From contig CAZTNW010000008.1 in NCBI GenBank assembly GCA_964614945.1, positions 1 through 28,703 of the forward strand: a stretch of 28,703 bases of DNA, in the 5' to 3' direction. This DNA comes from CAZTNW01 sp964614945. GTDB lineage: Bacteria; Caldisericota; JANLFM01. Below are positions 1-8,454 of the stretch, piece by piece. Below the pieces are notes generated by a model that was given only the letters and a program-made list of their open reading frames with translations, did not search any database and was not told the DNA's origin. The translations under genes and the position numbers were made by a program. How positions within the stretch are numbered: the first letter of the stretch is position 1; each line of letters begins with the position of its first letter.

Positions 1-219
1 TTTATTGGAACAATTACAGTCTTACTCTATTTCTTCTTTTCTAAGGCTCACACAGGGATATATGGACAATTCGTTAATGTGGGAAAATGGTTTATGATGA
101 TTGGATTCGGAGCCTCTTTTGGTCTTACTGTTATGGCACGTATTTCTCTGCTAATAGGTAGAATCCAGTTCCTGGTTAATGATGTCTTTCTGGCTCTAAA
201 ACAAGCCCTATTCGGCTAA
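1..219 (+). CDS. C-terminal fragment of a host integral membrane protein
   Basis: The first 72 codons of the window are open in frame 1 and end at TAA 217-219, so this is the 3' end of a gene that begins outside the window. The residues include two hydrophobic stretches (starting FIGTITVLLYFFF and WFMMIGFGASFGLTVMA), which suggests two membrane helices followed by a short tail ending LKQALFG. I do not recognise the family. It lies 92 bp upstream of the lipoprotein gene on the same strand with no visible terminator between them, so the two may be co-transcribed and may form a membrane complex. Function is unknown. Confidence 0.6.
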   Translation, partial: FIGTITVLLYFFFSKAHTGIYGQFVNVGKWFMMIGFGASFGLTVMARISLLIGRIQFLVNDVFLALKQALFG

Positions 220-311
220 ATAGTATTATAGCCTGAATTTTAGTTAAAGCTCTCCTCCGTATTATCCTTCTCCCAATGCGGATAACTGAAGCTTTGCTAA
301 AGGGTTCTAAA

Positions 312-3200
312 ATGAAAAAGATATATTTCTATTTAATCTTTATCTTAATTACAATGATGTTCTTTTTTGGGGGTTGTGCCAAAGAAACCCTTTCGGAAGA
401 AGACCACATTCAGGATTTTACGGTCTCTGATGTTCCCAATGATGATGGCACTGGTCTGGTTCTTCAATGGCATCCCCTGGATAAAAGTAATCGTATTATT
501 AAATACAATATTTACAGAGGGCACCGTCCAGATAGTCTTTTTCTCCTTGAATCCCTGGAAGTTGATCCTAAAGTTAGCCAACCTGAGAGCTGGCTAAATT
601 ATACTGACAAAGACTATAATGCTACTTTAATCTCTTTTGAGACTGCTCCCAGAAAACTGAAAAAAGAAAAACAACAGGTCTCCTCCGGTACCCTTTATGG
701 TAATGTACCCCGAGACCCGAAAGTTTTGGCTGCACTTTTACCTCATTATGATGTTTTGGCACTTATCAATACTCCAAAATATTACAAGCCTTCTAAGCGA
801 ATTGAACTAAATGAAGGCGAAACGAAAAATGTATATGCAGGTTATAATCTAAATCAATTTGAAACTATTTTTGCCAATCCTAAAGCTGAACATAGCTATT
901 ATTATTGCGTTGTCCCAGTCAATGAAACTGGTCGTTTTCTTCCTGCAACTCCCATTCTATCTGCTATCCCTTATAATAATCGCCCGGATACCACTGCGAT
1001 TTTTTATGCAAATTATATAAAAGATACTGGAGAATTTCGCTTTGAATGGTCTCCTCCCTCTGGAGCTTCAAATATTGTCTCCTGGGAAGCCTGGCTAATG
1101 CCTAGGTATCTTTTACCTCAATATTATGCAGATCAAAAGGCTAATGCCCAATCTCCTGATAGTATTTTTAATGCTAACTGGCAAAAAGGTTCTATCTTTC
1201 TTAAAGAAATGCAACCAGAATACTGGGGACAAAATTTTTATGATAAGACTTCTCCTGAAGAAATAAAAGGGAAATTATCACCAGATATTCAACTTTCCTC
1301 CTATATACCCGTTCTTTCCTACACCAGTTACTGGTCCTCGGAAGATGGTTCACGAGTTGAAACTTTTCAATCTGCTTCTCTTGGAAAATCAATTCAGATT
1401 CGTAACTCTAAGGACTTACCAGAAGTCCCTAAATATCAAGTTCTGGATAAACCTAATGATAAGGGCGATAATATCGTCTTATCTTTAGGCAGACCTTTTG
1501 CCTATGTAACTCAAGCTACTTTTATAGATAAAGAACATAATAAATTTCGTGTTAATTACGAGATTTCCACAAATAGCGTCAATGATATATCCAAACTACT
1601 ATTTCGCTTTTTGGATTCTCAAGGTAGAGTGCTGGACGAAGTAAAAGAAGGATATACCGATAAGATTATATATGCGCATTTTCCCAAAAATCGTAACTGG
1701 AAAGAAGATATCACGGTCCAGATTTATTCACAATTATCTAACGAAAAAGAGTTTTCCTCACATTTAATTACTCAAAAAATAAACTACGACTCCAAATCCC
1801 TCCGTTTTTCTGGAGGAGATATATATGACGGTTCGCAAAATTTAAGTATTCTTTTCTATGATATTTTTCGTCGCACTCCTCTGGATTCTTCTTTTTATCC
1901 GGGTATGAGATTTCGTGCTATATCACGAAGTTATGACCAAACTGTGCCCTATCCTGAAACTGAAACTGTTAAACTTTTAAAAGTTGATTTAGCTTCTCAA
2001 TTAGTTTTGCTGGATCCGCATTTTACCGTGGCTCTGGATGAAAAAACAGGTGCTACTTTTAGACCTTCTCTTTTTAAACAAGATACCGTTGAATATATGA
2101 AAGAGCTATCTGCTCAGATTGATAGCCTTTCTCGCCAGATTTCTTCCGAAGATACACTATCCGAAACTGCTAAAAATCTTGCTGCTCTTCAGGAGGAAAA
2201 AAACTTTATAATCTCCCTTACTTCTTATCAACAGGGAATCAAAGCCAAAAATGATAAAGAATGGCGCAAGATCCTGCGTAAAGAACTGGATTTAAACACT
2301 CGATCTTATGAATTTAGGCTACTTTTAACCAATTCACGCGGTCTCTGGGCTAATGAAGACGATCTACCTCCAGCTCAAAAACCTCAAGCTAATATTAAGG
2401 GAAGAACGGTTTTCCTGCATCCCGAAGGAGAATGGTTTGACACGACTAAGTATGCAACTTTGATTGCTACCATTTTAATGGGTATTTTTGTCGTCATTGC
2501 CTTAAATCAAGCCCGGCATAAAGATCTCTATATCAGACCTATTGCTGGCTTGGAAGAACTGGACAATGCAGTCGGTCGTGCCACCGAAATGGGACGTCCT
2601 GTATTATTCGTTCCAGGATGGGGTAGTCTGGGTGATCCCGATACTGTTGCCACTATGATGATTCTTAATCGTATCGCGAGAAAAACTGCTGAATATGACA
2701 TTCGTTTAATATCTCCCCAGGTAGATTATCTGGTTTTGCCTCTCGCTCAAGAAATGGTCAAAAATGCTTATGATGAAGTAGGACGTCCTGATGCCTATAA
2801 CCAGGATGATATCTTCTTTGTTTCGGATGTCCAATTCGCCTTTAGTGCCGCTGTCAATGGCATTATTGTACGAGAAAAAGTAGCTACTGTCTTCTATATG
2901 GGTTACTTCTTTGCTGAAGCTTTATTAATGACTGAAACGGGAAATCAAGCAGGTGCGGTTCAAATTGCTGGAACTGATGCTATCACTCAAATTCCTTTCT
3001 TCATCACTACCTGCGACTATACTTTAATTGGTGAAGAATTTTATGCTACCTCTGCCTATCTCTCTCGCAATCCAGATTTGGTAGGTATGCTAAAATCGGA
3101 AGACTACTTCAAGATTATCCTGGTTATCCTTGCTATAATTGGAGTCGTTTTGTCCTCTCTCGGAATCAATACTTTGCTACAATTCCTGCCTATTGAGTAA
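312..3200 (+). CDS. Large host lipoprotein with fibronectin-like N-terminus and C-terminal membrane-linked domain of unknown function
   Basis: I chose the ATG at 312 over an upstream in-frame ATG at 276 because it follows an AAAGGG ribosome site and begins a clean lipoprotein signal (MKKIYFYLIF..., with a lipobox-like FGGC). The product is about 962 aa. The segment after the cysteine resembles a fibronectin type III fold (VLQWHPLD...IIKYNIYRG), and a second similar stretch follows at about residues 235-270. The middle contains a short coiled coil (IDSLSRQISSE). A membrane helix (ATLIATILMGIFVVIAL) lies at about residues 713-730. It is followed by a compact conserved-looking domain of about 220 aa (GRPVLFVPGWGSLGDPDTV) and a final hydrophobic segment near the end. 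The C-terminal domain may be the one catalogued as DUF6754; that is from memory and unverified. Its cellular role is unknown; probable envelope protein. Confidence 0.75.
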   Translation: MKKIYFYLIFILITMMFFFGGCAKETLSEEDHIQDFTVSDVPNDDGTGLVLQWHPLDKSNRIIKYNIYRGHRPDSLFLLESLEVDPKVSQPESWLNYTDKDYNATLISFETAPRKLKKEKQQVSSGTLYGNVPRDPKVLAALLPHYDVLALINTPKYYKPSKRIELNEGETKNVYAGYNLNQFETIFANPKAEHSYYYCVVPVNETGRFLPATPILSAIPYNNRPDTTAIFYANYIKDTGEFRFEWSPPSGASNIVSWEAWLMPRYLLPQYYADQKANAQSPDSIFNANWQKGSIFLKEMQPEYWGQNFYDKTSPEEIKGKLSPDIQLSSYIPVLSYTSYWSSEDGSRVETFQSASLGKSIQIRNSKDLPEVPKYQVLDKPNDKGDNIVLSLGRPFAYVTQATFIDKEHNKFRVNYEISTNSVNDISKLLFRFLDSQGRVLDEVKEGYTDKIIYAHFPKNRNWKEDITVQIYSQLSNEKEFSSHLITQKINYDSKSLRFSGGDIYDGSQNLSILFYDIFRRTPLDSSFYPGMRFRAISRSYDQTVPYPETETVKLLKVDLASQLVLLDPHFTVALDEKTGATFRPSLFKQDTVEYMKELSAQIDSLSRQISSEDTLSETAKNLAALQEEKNFIISLTSYQQGIKAKNDKEWRKILRKELDLNTRSYEFRLLLTNSRGLWANEDDLPPAQKPQANIKGRTVFLHPEGEWFDTTKYATLIATILMGIFVVIALNQARHKDLYIRPIAGLEELDNAVGRATEMGRPVLFVPGWGSLGDPDTVATMMILNRIARKTAEYDIRLISPQVDYLVLPLAQEMVKNAYDEVGRPDAYNQDDIFFVSDVQFAFSAAVNGIIVREKVATVFYMGYFFAEALLMTETGNQAGAVQIAGTDAITQIPFFITTCDYTLIGEEFYATSAYLSRNPDLVGMLKSEDYFKIILVILAIIGVVLSSLGINTLLQFLPIE

Positions 3201-3259
3201 TATATTTTACTTTTTAATGAGCTTAATAGCAGAAGAATAAGCGCTTATAACTTAAATAA

Positions 3260-3290
3260 AAAAACCCGGTATAGAAAATACCGGGTTTTT
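3260..3290. terminator. Bidirectional rho-independent terminator
   Basis: A 13-bp perfect inverted repeat with arms 3260-3272 and 3278-3290 (core ACCCGGTAT / ATACCGGGT) encloses a 5-base AGAAA loop. The arms begin with A5 and end with T5, so the hairpin has a T-tract on both strands. It sits between the convergent genes ending at 3200 (+) and 3313 (-) and can serve both. Confidence 0.92.
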
Positions 3291-3312
3291 GCTTATTACT
3301 TAAAACAGTCTA

Positions 3313-4563
3313 TCATTTCATCAGAACTGCTTTTTGTCTGTAGGTATCTGTTCCTACTTTCATTATAATATGATAGACTCCACTGTCGCAATAGTTACCA
3401 TTTCTGTCTTTCCCATCCCACATAATCTGATAATTACCAATATCCTTGGTCCCACAATTAAATGATTTTATCAGCTGACCACGAGAATTATAAATATATA
3501 TTTGCACATCTGCTTTTGCACCTAAACTGAAAGGAATATTGACACTCGGATTAAAAGGATTGGGATAGGCTAAACCTAATTTCGTGACAATAGGTAAGCC
3601 GGGCATTTCATTGTTGAAAGGATTATATTGAACTACAATTGGTCCATGAAATCCAAAACTACCATCCAGGTTGGTATACTGCAGCCAGTAATAATATTGT
3701 CCTACTTCATAAAGCTCAGTATCTACAAATTCATATCTATGGGTTCCGGAAGTATTGGTAGCATCTATTAAGGGACTAACAATTTGTGCTGTACTCAAAT
3801 TTCTTTCGTTATTACGGAAAACATAGTACCCCAACATTTCAGTTTCTGATTGAACTACCCAGCTTAATGTTACATAATAATCATTATTAATATTAGCAAA
3901 AAAGGAAGTTAATTCAACTGGATTACCATTCTCATCGTAAATTAACTGGAGGCAGTTCACCCGTTGGGTACGAGTTATTCCTGCAACAGGCTGAAGAGGA
4001 TCAAAATCATCGGAACCACAATAATATAATGTCCTTAGAGGATTATATTTAAAAGATTCAAGAAATGATCCCCAATAGGTTTCTACATCACTTCCGGAAG
4101 TATTTTCGTCCACAGCAACTACTAAATTATTAACATTATCATATATGAATGGTGTAGATAGAGGGATATCCATCCATTGCCCATTAGTTTGTGGGACATA
4201 ACTTGAAATATCTCCTTCAAAGACTTTCTTAAATGTAGGGCCCGTAATGGGAATCCAATCATTTGTATTTAAAAATTCATTTTTATTAGTGTGTCCCAAA
4301 TATATTGTCCATTGATTGGAATTTCCCAGCGTAGAACCACTCACATAGTAAAATCTGATATGGGTAATTTTAATGGAATGAGGAGCCCCAATCTGTGGTT
4401 TCGTATAAATTTGCTGGCTATAACTATAAGGATAGTTGGCATATATTGGGTTACTCGTCGTAGTATTAGAATTTGTCCCAATTTGAAGCTGTGCTGCAAA
4501 GATGAGGGTTGATAAAATTAACATCCCTCCCGTTAAAATAGCTACTAACATTAACTTTTTCAT
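3313..4563 (-). CDS. Secreted protein with C-terminal FlgD-like sorting domain
   Basis: The 416-aa product starts at the ATG 4561-4563, preceded by AAAGGAG. It has a signal peptide (MKKLMLVAILTGGMLIL..., likely cleavage after IFAA). The first half (about residues 30-210) is a beta-rich region with no family I recognise. Residues about 220-320 look fibronectin type III-like (VTLSWVVQSETEMLGYYVFR). Residues about 330-416 form the FlgD-type Ig domain used as a C-terminal sorting signal: the PNPFNPS motif, then a stretch with VQIYIYNSRGQLIKSF, then DGKDRNG and GVYHIIMK. Such tails direct export or surface attachment in type IX-like systems; that the tail is cleaved here is inference. Transcription probably starts near 4988 from the promoter at 4994-5021, leaving a leader of about 420 nt. 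Confidence 0.85.
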   Translation of the reverse strand: MKKLMLVAILTGGMLILSTLIFAAQLQIGTNSNTTTSNPIYANYPYSYSQQIYTKPQIGAPHSIKITHIRFYYVSGSTLGNSNQWTIYLGHTNKNEFLNTNDWIPITGPTFKKVFEGDISSYVPQTNGQWMDIPLSTPFIYDNVNNLVVAVDENTSGSDVETYWGSFLESFKYNPLRTLYYCGSDDFDPLQPVAGITRTQRVNCLQLIYDENGNPVELTSFFANINNDYYVTLSWVVQSETEMLGYYVFRNNERNLSTAQIVSPLIDATNTSGTHRYEFVDTELYEVGQYYYWLQYTNLDGSFGFHGPIVVQYNPFNNEMPGLPIVTKLGLAYPNPFNPSVNIPFSLGAKADVQIYIYNSRGQLIKSFNCGTKDIGNYQIMWDGKDRNGNYCDSGVYHIIMKVGTDTYRQKAVLMK

Positions 4564-4578
4564 AATAAATACACTCCT

Positions 4579-4893
4579 TTAAAAATATTTTTGTGCTAAA
4601 TTGAAAAAATTGTTTGTTTCTTCTGGTTTTGCTAAAAAATGTATCAAATCACTCCTGCAAAACCAACTCATTGGCGATATTTGAAATTTCGTAGGATTAT
4701 AATTCATTACCCCAGACCTTATTAACGATTGTTGCAAATACAAATTTGATCCGTATCCCCTTACATAGAGATCAGACCCCACAATTAAAGACATTAATTT
4801 ATTTAGACTCATCACTGGAAAGGAATTTTGTCTCATCTCTTCATTCCTTTTTAAAAATAACAACCAAAACTTTCCATCTTTCCATTTTTTCAA
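4579..4893 (-). CDS. Doubtful short reading frame in the leader of the sorting-domain gene
   Basis: A 104-codon frame opens at a TTG (4893) that overlaps an AAAGGAG-like sequence and ends 15 bp before the downstream gene. It lies inside the predicted leader transcript. The translation (starting MKKWKDGKFWLLFLK) has no recognisable domain and an unconvincing composition. A competing ATG in another frame gives a peptide of about 20 residues. It could be a leader peptide, a decayed gene or chance. I list it only because it fills most of the leader. Confidence 0.2.
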   Translation of the reverse strand: MKKWKDGKFWLLFLKRNEEMRQNSFPVMSLNKLMSLIVGSDLYVRGYGSNLYLQQSLIRSGVMNYNPTKFQISPMSWFCRSDLIHFLAKPEETNNFFNLAQKYF

Positions 4894-4993
4894 CTCCTTT
4901 CATTTTTGCTCTAAATACCGACAGCCAATTAATTAACCATTCCAAATAAAAAAAATAATCTTTGAAAAAAATCTATTCTTTCTTCTAATTGTT

Positions 4994-5021
4994 AATATAA
5001 TGAATACGATTTAAATGTCAA
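4994..5021 (-). promoter_or_regulatory. Sigma70-type promoter of the sorting-domain gene
   Basis: On the minus strand, TTGACA (5021-5016) is separated by 16 bp from TATATT (4999-4994). This is a perfect -35 and a 5/6 -10 box. Predicted transcription start is near 4987, heading toward the gene starting at 4563. The inferred prophage edge lies about 40 bp upstream of the -35 box. Confidence 0.6.
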
Positions 5022-5058
5022 GAATTATTTTTAACTTTTTTTACATTTTTTTATTCAT

Positions 5059-5157
5059 TGGTGTTCCGATGTGCAAATGGTGTTATCAGCGGACAGGTAA
5101 TTTTGCAAAAAACGACAAGTAGTTTTGCAATATAAACGACAAGTAGTTTTGCAATAT
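5059..5157. repeat. Candidate prophage right end (attR) with three transposase-binding repeats
   Basis: A 24-bp unit is repeated exactly in tandem at 5110-5133 and 5134-5157 (core CGACAAGTAGTTTTGCAA). A degenerate third copy at 5091-5109 (GGACAGGTAATTTTGCAAA) matches it at 16 of 19 positions. A further TGTGCAA occurs at 5070-5076. All sit just outside the last phage gene (tape measure, ending 5227) and beside AT-rich host sequence. Mu-like and related DDE elements carry several transposase sites at each end and begin 5'-TG; TG dinucleotides at 5059 and 5062 are candidates for the terminal bases. The exact junction and target duplication cannot be fixed without the other end. Confidence 0.6.
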
Positions 5158-5165
5158 GGTATAAT
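5136..5165 (+). promoter_or_regulatory. Possible extended -10 promoter at the phage end
   Basis: TGGTATAAT at 5157-5165 is an extended -10 box (TGnTATAAT) with ACGACA (5136-5141, 4/6 to TTGACA) 18 bp upstream. It overlaps the last transposase-binding repeat and points into the phage, antisense to the tape measure gene. No plus-strand gene lies downstream nearby, so it could make an antisense RNA, or be fortuitous in AT-rich DNA. Confidence 0.25.
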
Positions 5166-5226
5166 TAATTGTTATATATGTAATTAGGGCTTTACAATAA
5201 GAATATCAGAGGATTAGAAATTATAG

Positions 5227-8157
5227 TTAATATCCTTTATATAATTTGCGTCCTGTTTCATTCATTTTATGTATTTCAATCGGGTTTGGTGCTTTATTGA
5301 TGATAGTTGGTTGTGCTTTATAAATATCTACCCTCAATAGTTTTACTTCATTTATAAGCTCCTTTAAATCGGGGAAGGTAGAATTAACATATCCTCCGGT
5401 AGCAAAGTGTTGCGGATAGGCTGGAGAGGGAGATAGAATTGGGCTTTTAAGCGCATTGATTTGTTGAAGTAGATTAAGGACTCCAGGTTGTCTTACAGCA
5501 TTTGCATTGATTATATATTCCCCGTTTGAAGCCAATATTGGAATTGAATCTGAAGTAGATGTTCCTGCACCTGAGATAAAGCCTCCAGAAGCAAAACCAA
5601 GCTTTTTCTTCAAAGCATTAAAGGCAGATATCATTGCTGCACCGGTAGCAATAGCGGCAGTAACACTATAGGGAGGAGGAATTAGTTTAGTCCACCATTT
5701 CCAAACATTGGATATTGCTTCAAAGAGTCCAGCGAAAGCGGATTTAACTGCTGTTGCAATAGATACCATTAAAGCTGATTTTTCAATTCCCATTGTTTCT
5801 AATATTGCTGCTTGTTTATCCTTTTCTACAGTAAGTTCTACAGCCAGTTCTGTTAATTTATTTTGGACATATTGAGATGCCATTTGTCCAATATTATCAA
5901 TAAATTTATCTCGCATAGCATCCCATATTTTATTTAGTCTTTCCACGCCTGATAGCGAGCTCTCAAATATAGAATTCCAGGCAGTATCAAAGCCAGCAAC
6001 CAAAGATGAGGTCGTAGTGTTCCAGGCATCCAAAAAGGTTTTATTATCTTTTCTCCATTGTTCTGCCAGGGTTTCCGATATGTGCAACTGAGCTGAACGC
6101 ATTGCTTCCAGAGCATTCGCATATTCTTCTGATTCTGCCCCAAAGGTCTCTTTAATCAGTTCGGCATAATAATACATTTTAGCAGTCAATTCATCATAAG
6201 TCAGGGCTCCTATAGTCTTCAGATTTGCCAATCGTTCTATTTCCGCATTATATTGGTCTAAAATTGCTTGTCTGGGCATATTTTCATAAGCTATTTTTTC
6301 TTTTTCTAAATCAGCCAGGCGTTGATTAAGTAATTGTTCCTGTTGCTCTGTTGATATTGCCATTGCCTGAACTTCTTTCTTAATTTGCTCTTTTTTCCAT
6401 TCATAATAGCCTGTATCCAAAAACTTCACTTCCTCATAATATTGCGTTTGTGCTTGCATTTTGGCTTCTTCAGCTTTTTGTTCCAGTTCTGCTTCTTTTT
6501 CATCCAATTCTTGCTTTTTCCGTAAATATATTTGATTAGACATTTCCAGTGCTTCTGCTCGTTTTTTAGCGTTAACATCCTTCCCTTTTTTGGGCACTGG
6601 CATTTCTTTATATATTATAGCTTCCCTTTGTTTTTTCTCTTCTTCAATTAATTCTCGTTCTGTCATTAAATCCTGGCGCATTTGTTCAATTAAGGACTGA
6701 AAAGGAGATTTTGTTATATTTTTATTGCCTCCACCTCCGCCTCCGCCTCCACCTGATCCTTTTCCTCCTCCATCACCACCGGAACTTGTGGTTTTTGGTG
6801 GTACTATCCCATAATATTTTTCCATAAATTTTATGTTTGCTTCTAATTCCGCTCTAAGCTCTTTCTCTTTTTTTGTATAATAATCTATATTATCTTGATA
6901 TGTTTTAATCCATTGTCCATAGGTATCAAAATCATCCAGATAAATTTTATATACATCACTTTCCTTTTTGCCTTTTGCTCTCATCTCACCTTTTAGCTGT
7001 TCTAACTTTGTGGTGTAACTGCTTATTTTGTGTAGCACTTCATTTATTTTACTCTGAGATTTTTCTACTTCAGCTTGCCTAATTTGCATACTCAAATATT
7101 CGGTTAATGATATTCTTGCCTTGTCAATGGCACTGGCTATATCTTGCCATTTTCCTTTTTCTAAGTCCACATTCTTAAAATAATTTGGATACTGTTCCAT
7201 CAATTTTTTAATCGTTTCCTGATATAAATCATTTTCCACGCTTGTTTTGTTTATCTTATTATGTAGGTCTGTATATGTACTGATGAGCGTTTCAAACTTT
7301 ATTTTTTGTTCTTCTGCCTCTCGGGTTGCTATTTTGGTTTGCGAACTTGTCCCTGTCAATCCTTGAATTACATTGCTTAAGCTATTTGCCAATGTAGTTA
7401 ATGCTGGTGTCAATTCTTCTCCTATTTTAGCCCGTAAAGTGGTGAAGGAATCCTCCAAATTGCTCATTGCTCCTGTATAACTTTTGGCTATTCTATCTGC
7501 CGAACCCGCTATCCCTGCTGCCGGGTCTTGCAAAGTCTGGATTAATGCTTGTCTGAATTCAGGCAGTGTCAAACGGCTCAAATCATCTATTCCCTTAAAT
7601 GATTTGATCAACTCCAGAACCCCCCTTTCCCGCAATATATCTGCTGCCCCCACTCCTCCGGCAAATGCTCTTCCGACCGCTTGTGCTGCTTCCACTACAT
7701 CCAGTCCCATATAGGCAGCCAAATCCGATACCGAATCTAATGTTTCTTCCGCATTCATCCCGAATGCCTTCAAAGAAGCTCCAGCTTCTACTACTTGTTG
7801 CAATGTTGCGGGTGTTCTGGTCGCTACATCCCTGAATTTCTCAAATGCTTGATTAGCTCTATCCGTAGAGCCATATAATGATACCAGCCGCAATCTCAGT
7901 TGTTCTATTTCTGCAGCTGGTTTAATCACTGCCTCTCCAATCTTTTTTACAATATTCGTGGCTCGTGAAAATCCTTGTTCTATTAGCCCGAATTTGGCAA
8001 ATGCTGTGCTTATTTTATCTGCCAATATCTTCACCGCTGAACTCGCCTGCGTTGTATCTACTTTTACCTCGTGCTTTATACCTAATTGCTTAAATAACGC
8101 CACAATCCCCGGGTCTTGCAGCAATTTGGTATCAATGGTTAAAACTATTTTTTCCAT
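5227..8157 (-). CDS. Tail tape measure protein
   Basis: The 976-aa product sets tail length and is carried inside the tube. Order of parts: an N-terminal tape-measure core (about residues 40-270, with the ILRERGVLELIKSF region usual in this family), a coiled coil (about 280-450), a glycine-rich linker (about 457-479), a long charged coiled coil (about 485-700), and a hydrophobic region (about 770-850) that may insert in the membrane. It ends with the conserved tail motif FASGGFISG...SNGEYIINANAV near residue 860. The start ATG directly follows the stop of the chaperone T frame (TAAATG), the usual gene order for siphoviruses. It is the last phage gene before the right end, so baseplate or fibre genes that normally follow are absent here; candidates lie in the plus-strand block. 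Confidence 0.92.
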   Translation of the reverse strand: MEKIVLTIDTKLLQDPGIVALFKQLGIKHEVKVDTTQASSAVKILADKISTAFAKFGLIEQGFSRATNIVKKIGEAVIKPAAEIEQLRLRLVSLYGSTDRANQAFEKFRDVATRTPATLQQVVEAGASLKAFGMNAEETLDSVSDLAAYMGLDVVEAAQAVGRAFAGGVGAADILRERGVLELIKSFKGIDDLSRLTLPEFRQALIQTLQDPAAGIAGSADRIAKSYTGAMSNLEDSFTTLRAKIGEELTPALTTLANSLSNVIQGLTGTSSQTKIATREAEEQKIKFETLISTYTDLHNKINKTSVENDLYQETIKKLMEQYPNYFKNVDLEKGKWQDIASAIDKARISLTEYLSMQIRQAEVEKSQSKINEVLHKISSYTTKLEQLKGEMRAKGKKESDVYKIYLDDFDTYGQWIKTYQDNIDYYTKKEKELRAELEANIKFMEKYYGIVPPKTTSSGGDGGGKGSGGGGGGGGGNKNITKSPFQSLIEQMRQDLMTERELIEEEKKQREAIIYKEMPVPKKGKDVNAKKRAEALEMSNQIYLRKKQELDEKEAELEQKAEEAKMQAQTQYYEEVKFLDTGYYEWKKEQIKKEVQAMAISTEQQEQLLNQRLADLEKEKIAYENMPRQAILDQYNAEIERLANLKTIGALTYDELTAKMYYYAELIKETFGAESEEYANALEAMRSAQLHISETLAEQWRKDNKTFLDAWNTTTSSLVAGFDTAWNSIFESSLSGVERLNKIWDAMRDKFIDNIGQMASQYVQNKLTELAVELTVEKDKQAAILETMGIEKSALMVSIATAVKSAFAGLFEAISNVWKWWTKLIPPPYSVTAAIATGAAMISAFNALKKKLGFASGGFISGAGTSTSDSIPILASNGEYIINANAVRQPGVLNLLQQINALKSPILSPSPAYPQHFATGGYVNSTFPDLKELINEVKLLRVDIYKAQPTIINKAPNPIEIHKMNETGRKLYKGY

Positions 8158-8454
8158 TTATTCTTCCCATTTAGCTTTTTGTCTTGCATTCTCTTCCGCA
8201 ATCCAGATAATAAAGGCATTTGCCTCATCTATTTCCAGCTCCGGCTCATACACGCCAGCTTTTGCTAATATATAGTGAAGAAGCAACCAGGGATTTTCCA
8301 GACATCCTGTTGCCTGCACCAGTGATTCTTCTTCACCCTGCAATAATATTTCATTATCTTTAATTATTTTTTGAGCACTTTGAAGACGCTCATAAAATCG
8401 GAAAAAAAATCCGTAATCAATTCGCCTATAATCTGTATTGGAACTTCTTCCCAC
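8158..8454 (-). CDS. Tail assembly chaperone, T domain reached by -1 frameshift
   Basis: This frame overlaps the end of the G frame and precedes the tape measure gene, the position of lambda gpT. As an independent gene it could only start at a GTG at 8454 with no clear ribosome site. The overlap contains a T_TTT_TTT heptamer at 8409-8403 that joins it in the -1 frame to the upstream chaperone. The predicted fusion is 96 residues of G plus 81 residues of T (177 aa, 8690 to 8161). The T part is acidic and aromatic-rich (LENPWLLLHYILAKAGVYEP) and ends RQKAKWEE. In lambda the GT product recruits tail tube protein to the tape measure; the same job here is inferred from position and frameshift. Confidence 0.75.
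   Translation of the reverse strand: MGRSSNTDYRRIDYGFFFRFYERLQSAQKIIKDNEILLQGEEESLVQATGCLENPWLLLHYILAKAGVYEPELEIDEANAFIIWIAEENARQKAKWEE

Noticed and set aside
5059..5157. Terminal repeats of an IS21-like element remnant
   Set aside because: The repeat style also fits IS21-type ends, but no istA/istB genes or second end are nearby, and the position beside the last phage gene is explained by the phage end. Kept as the alternative to test.
6725..6785. Glycine-codon microsatellite in the tape measure gene as a separate repeat feature
   Set aside because: It is simply a glycine-rich linker between two coiled-coil regions and is covered in the gene entry.
7484..8275. Plus-strand frames opposite the start of the tape measure gene
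   Set aside because: They are shadows of the tape measure and chaperone coding sequence, lacking ribosome sites and recognisable domains.
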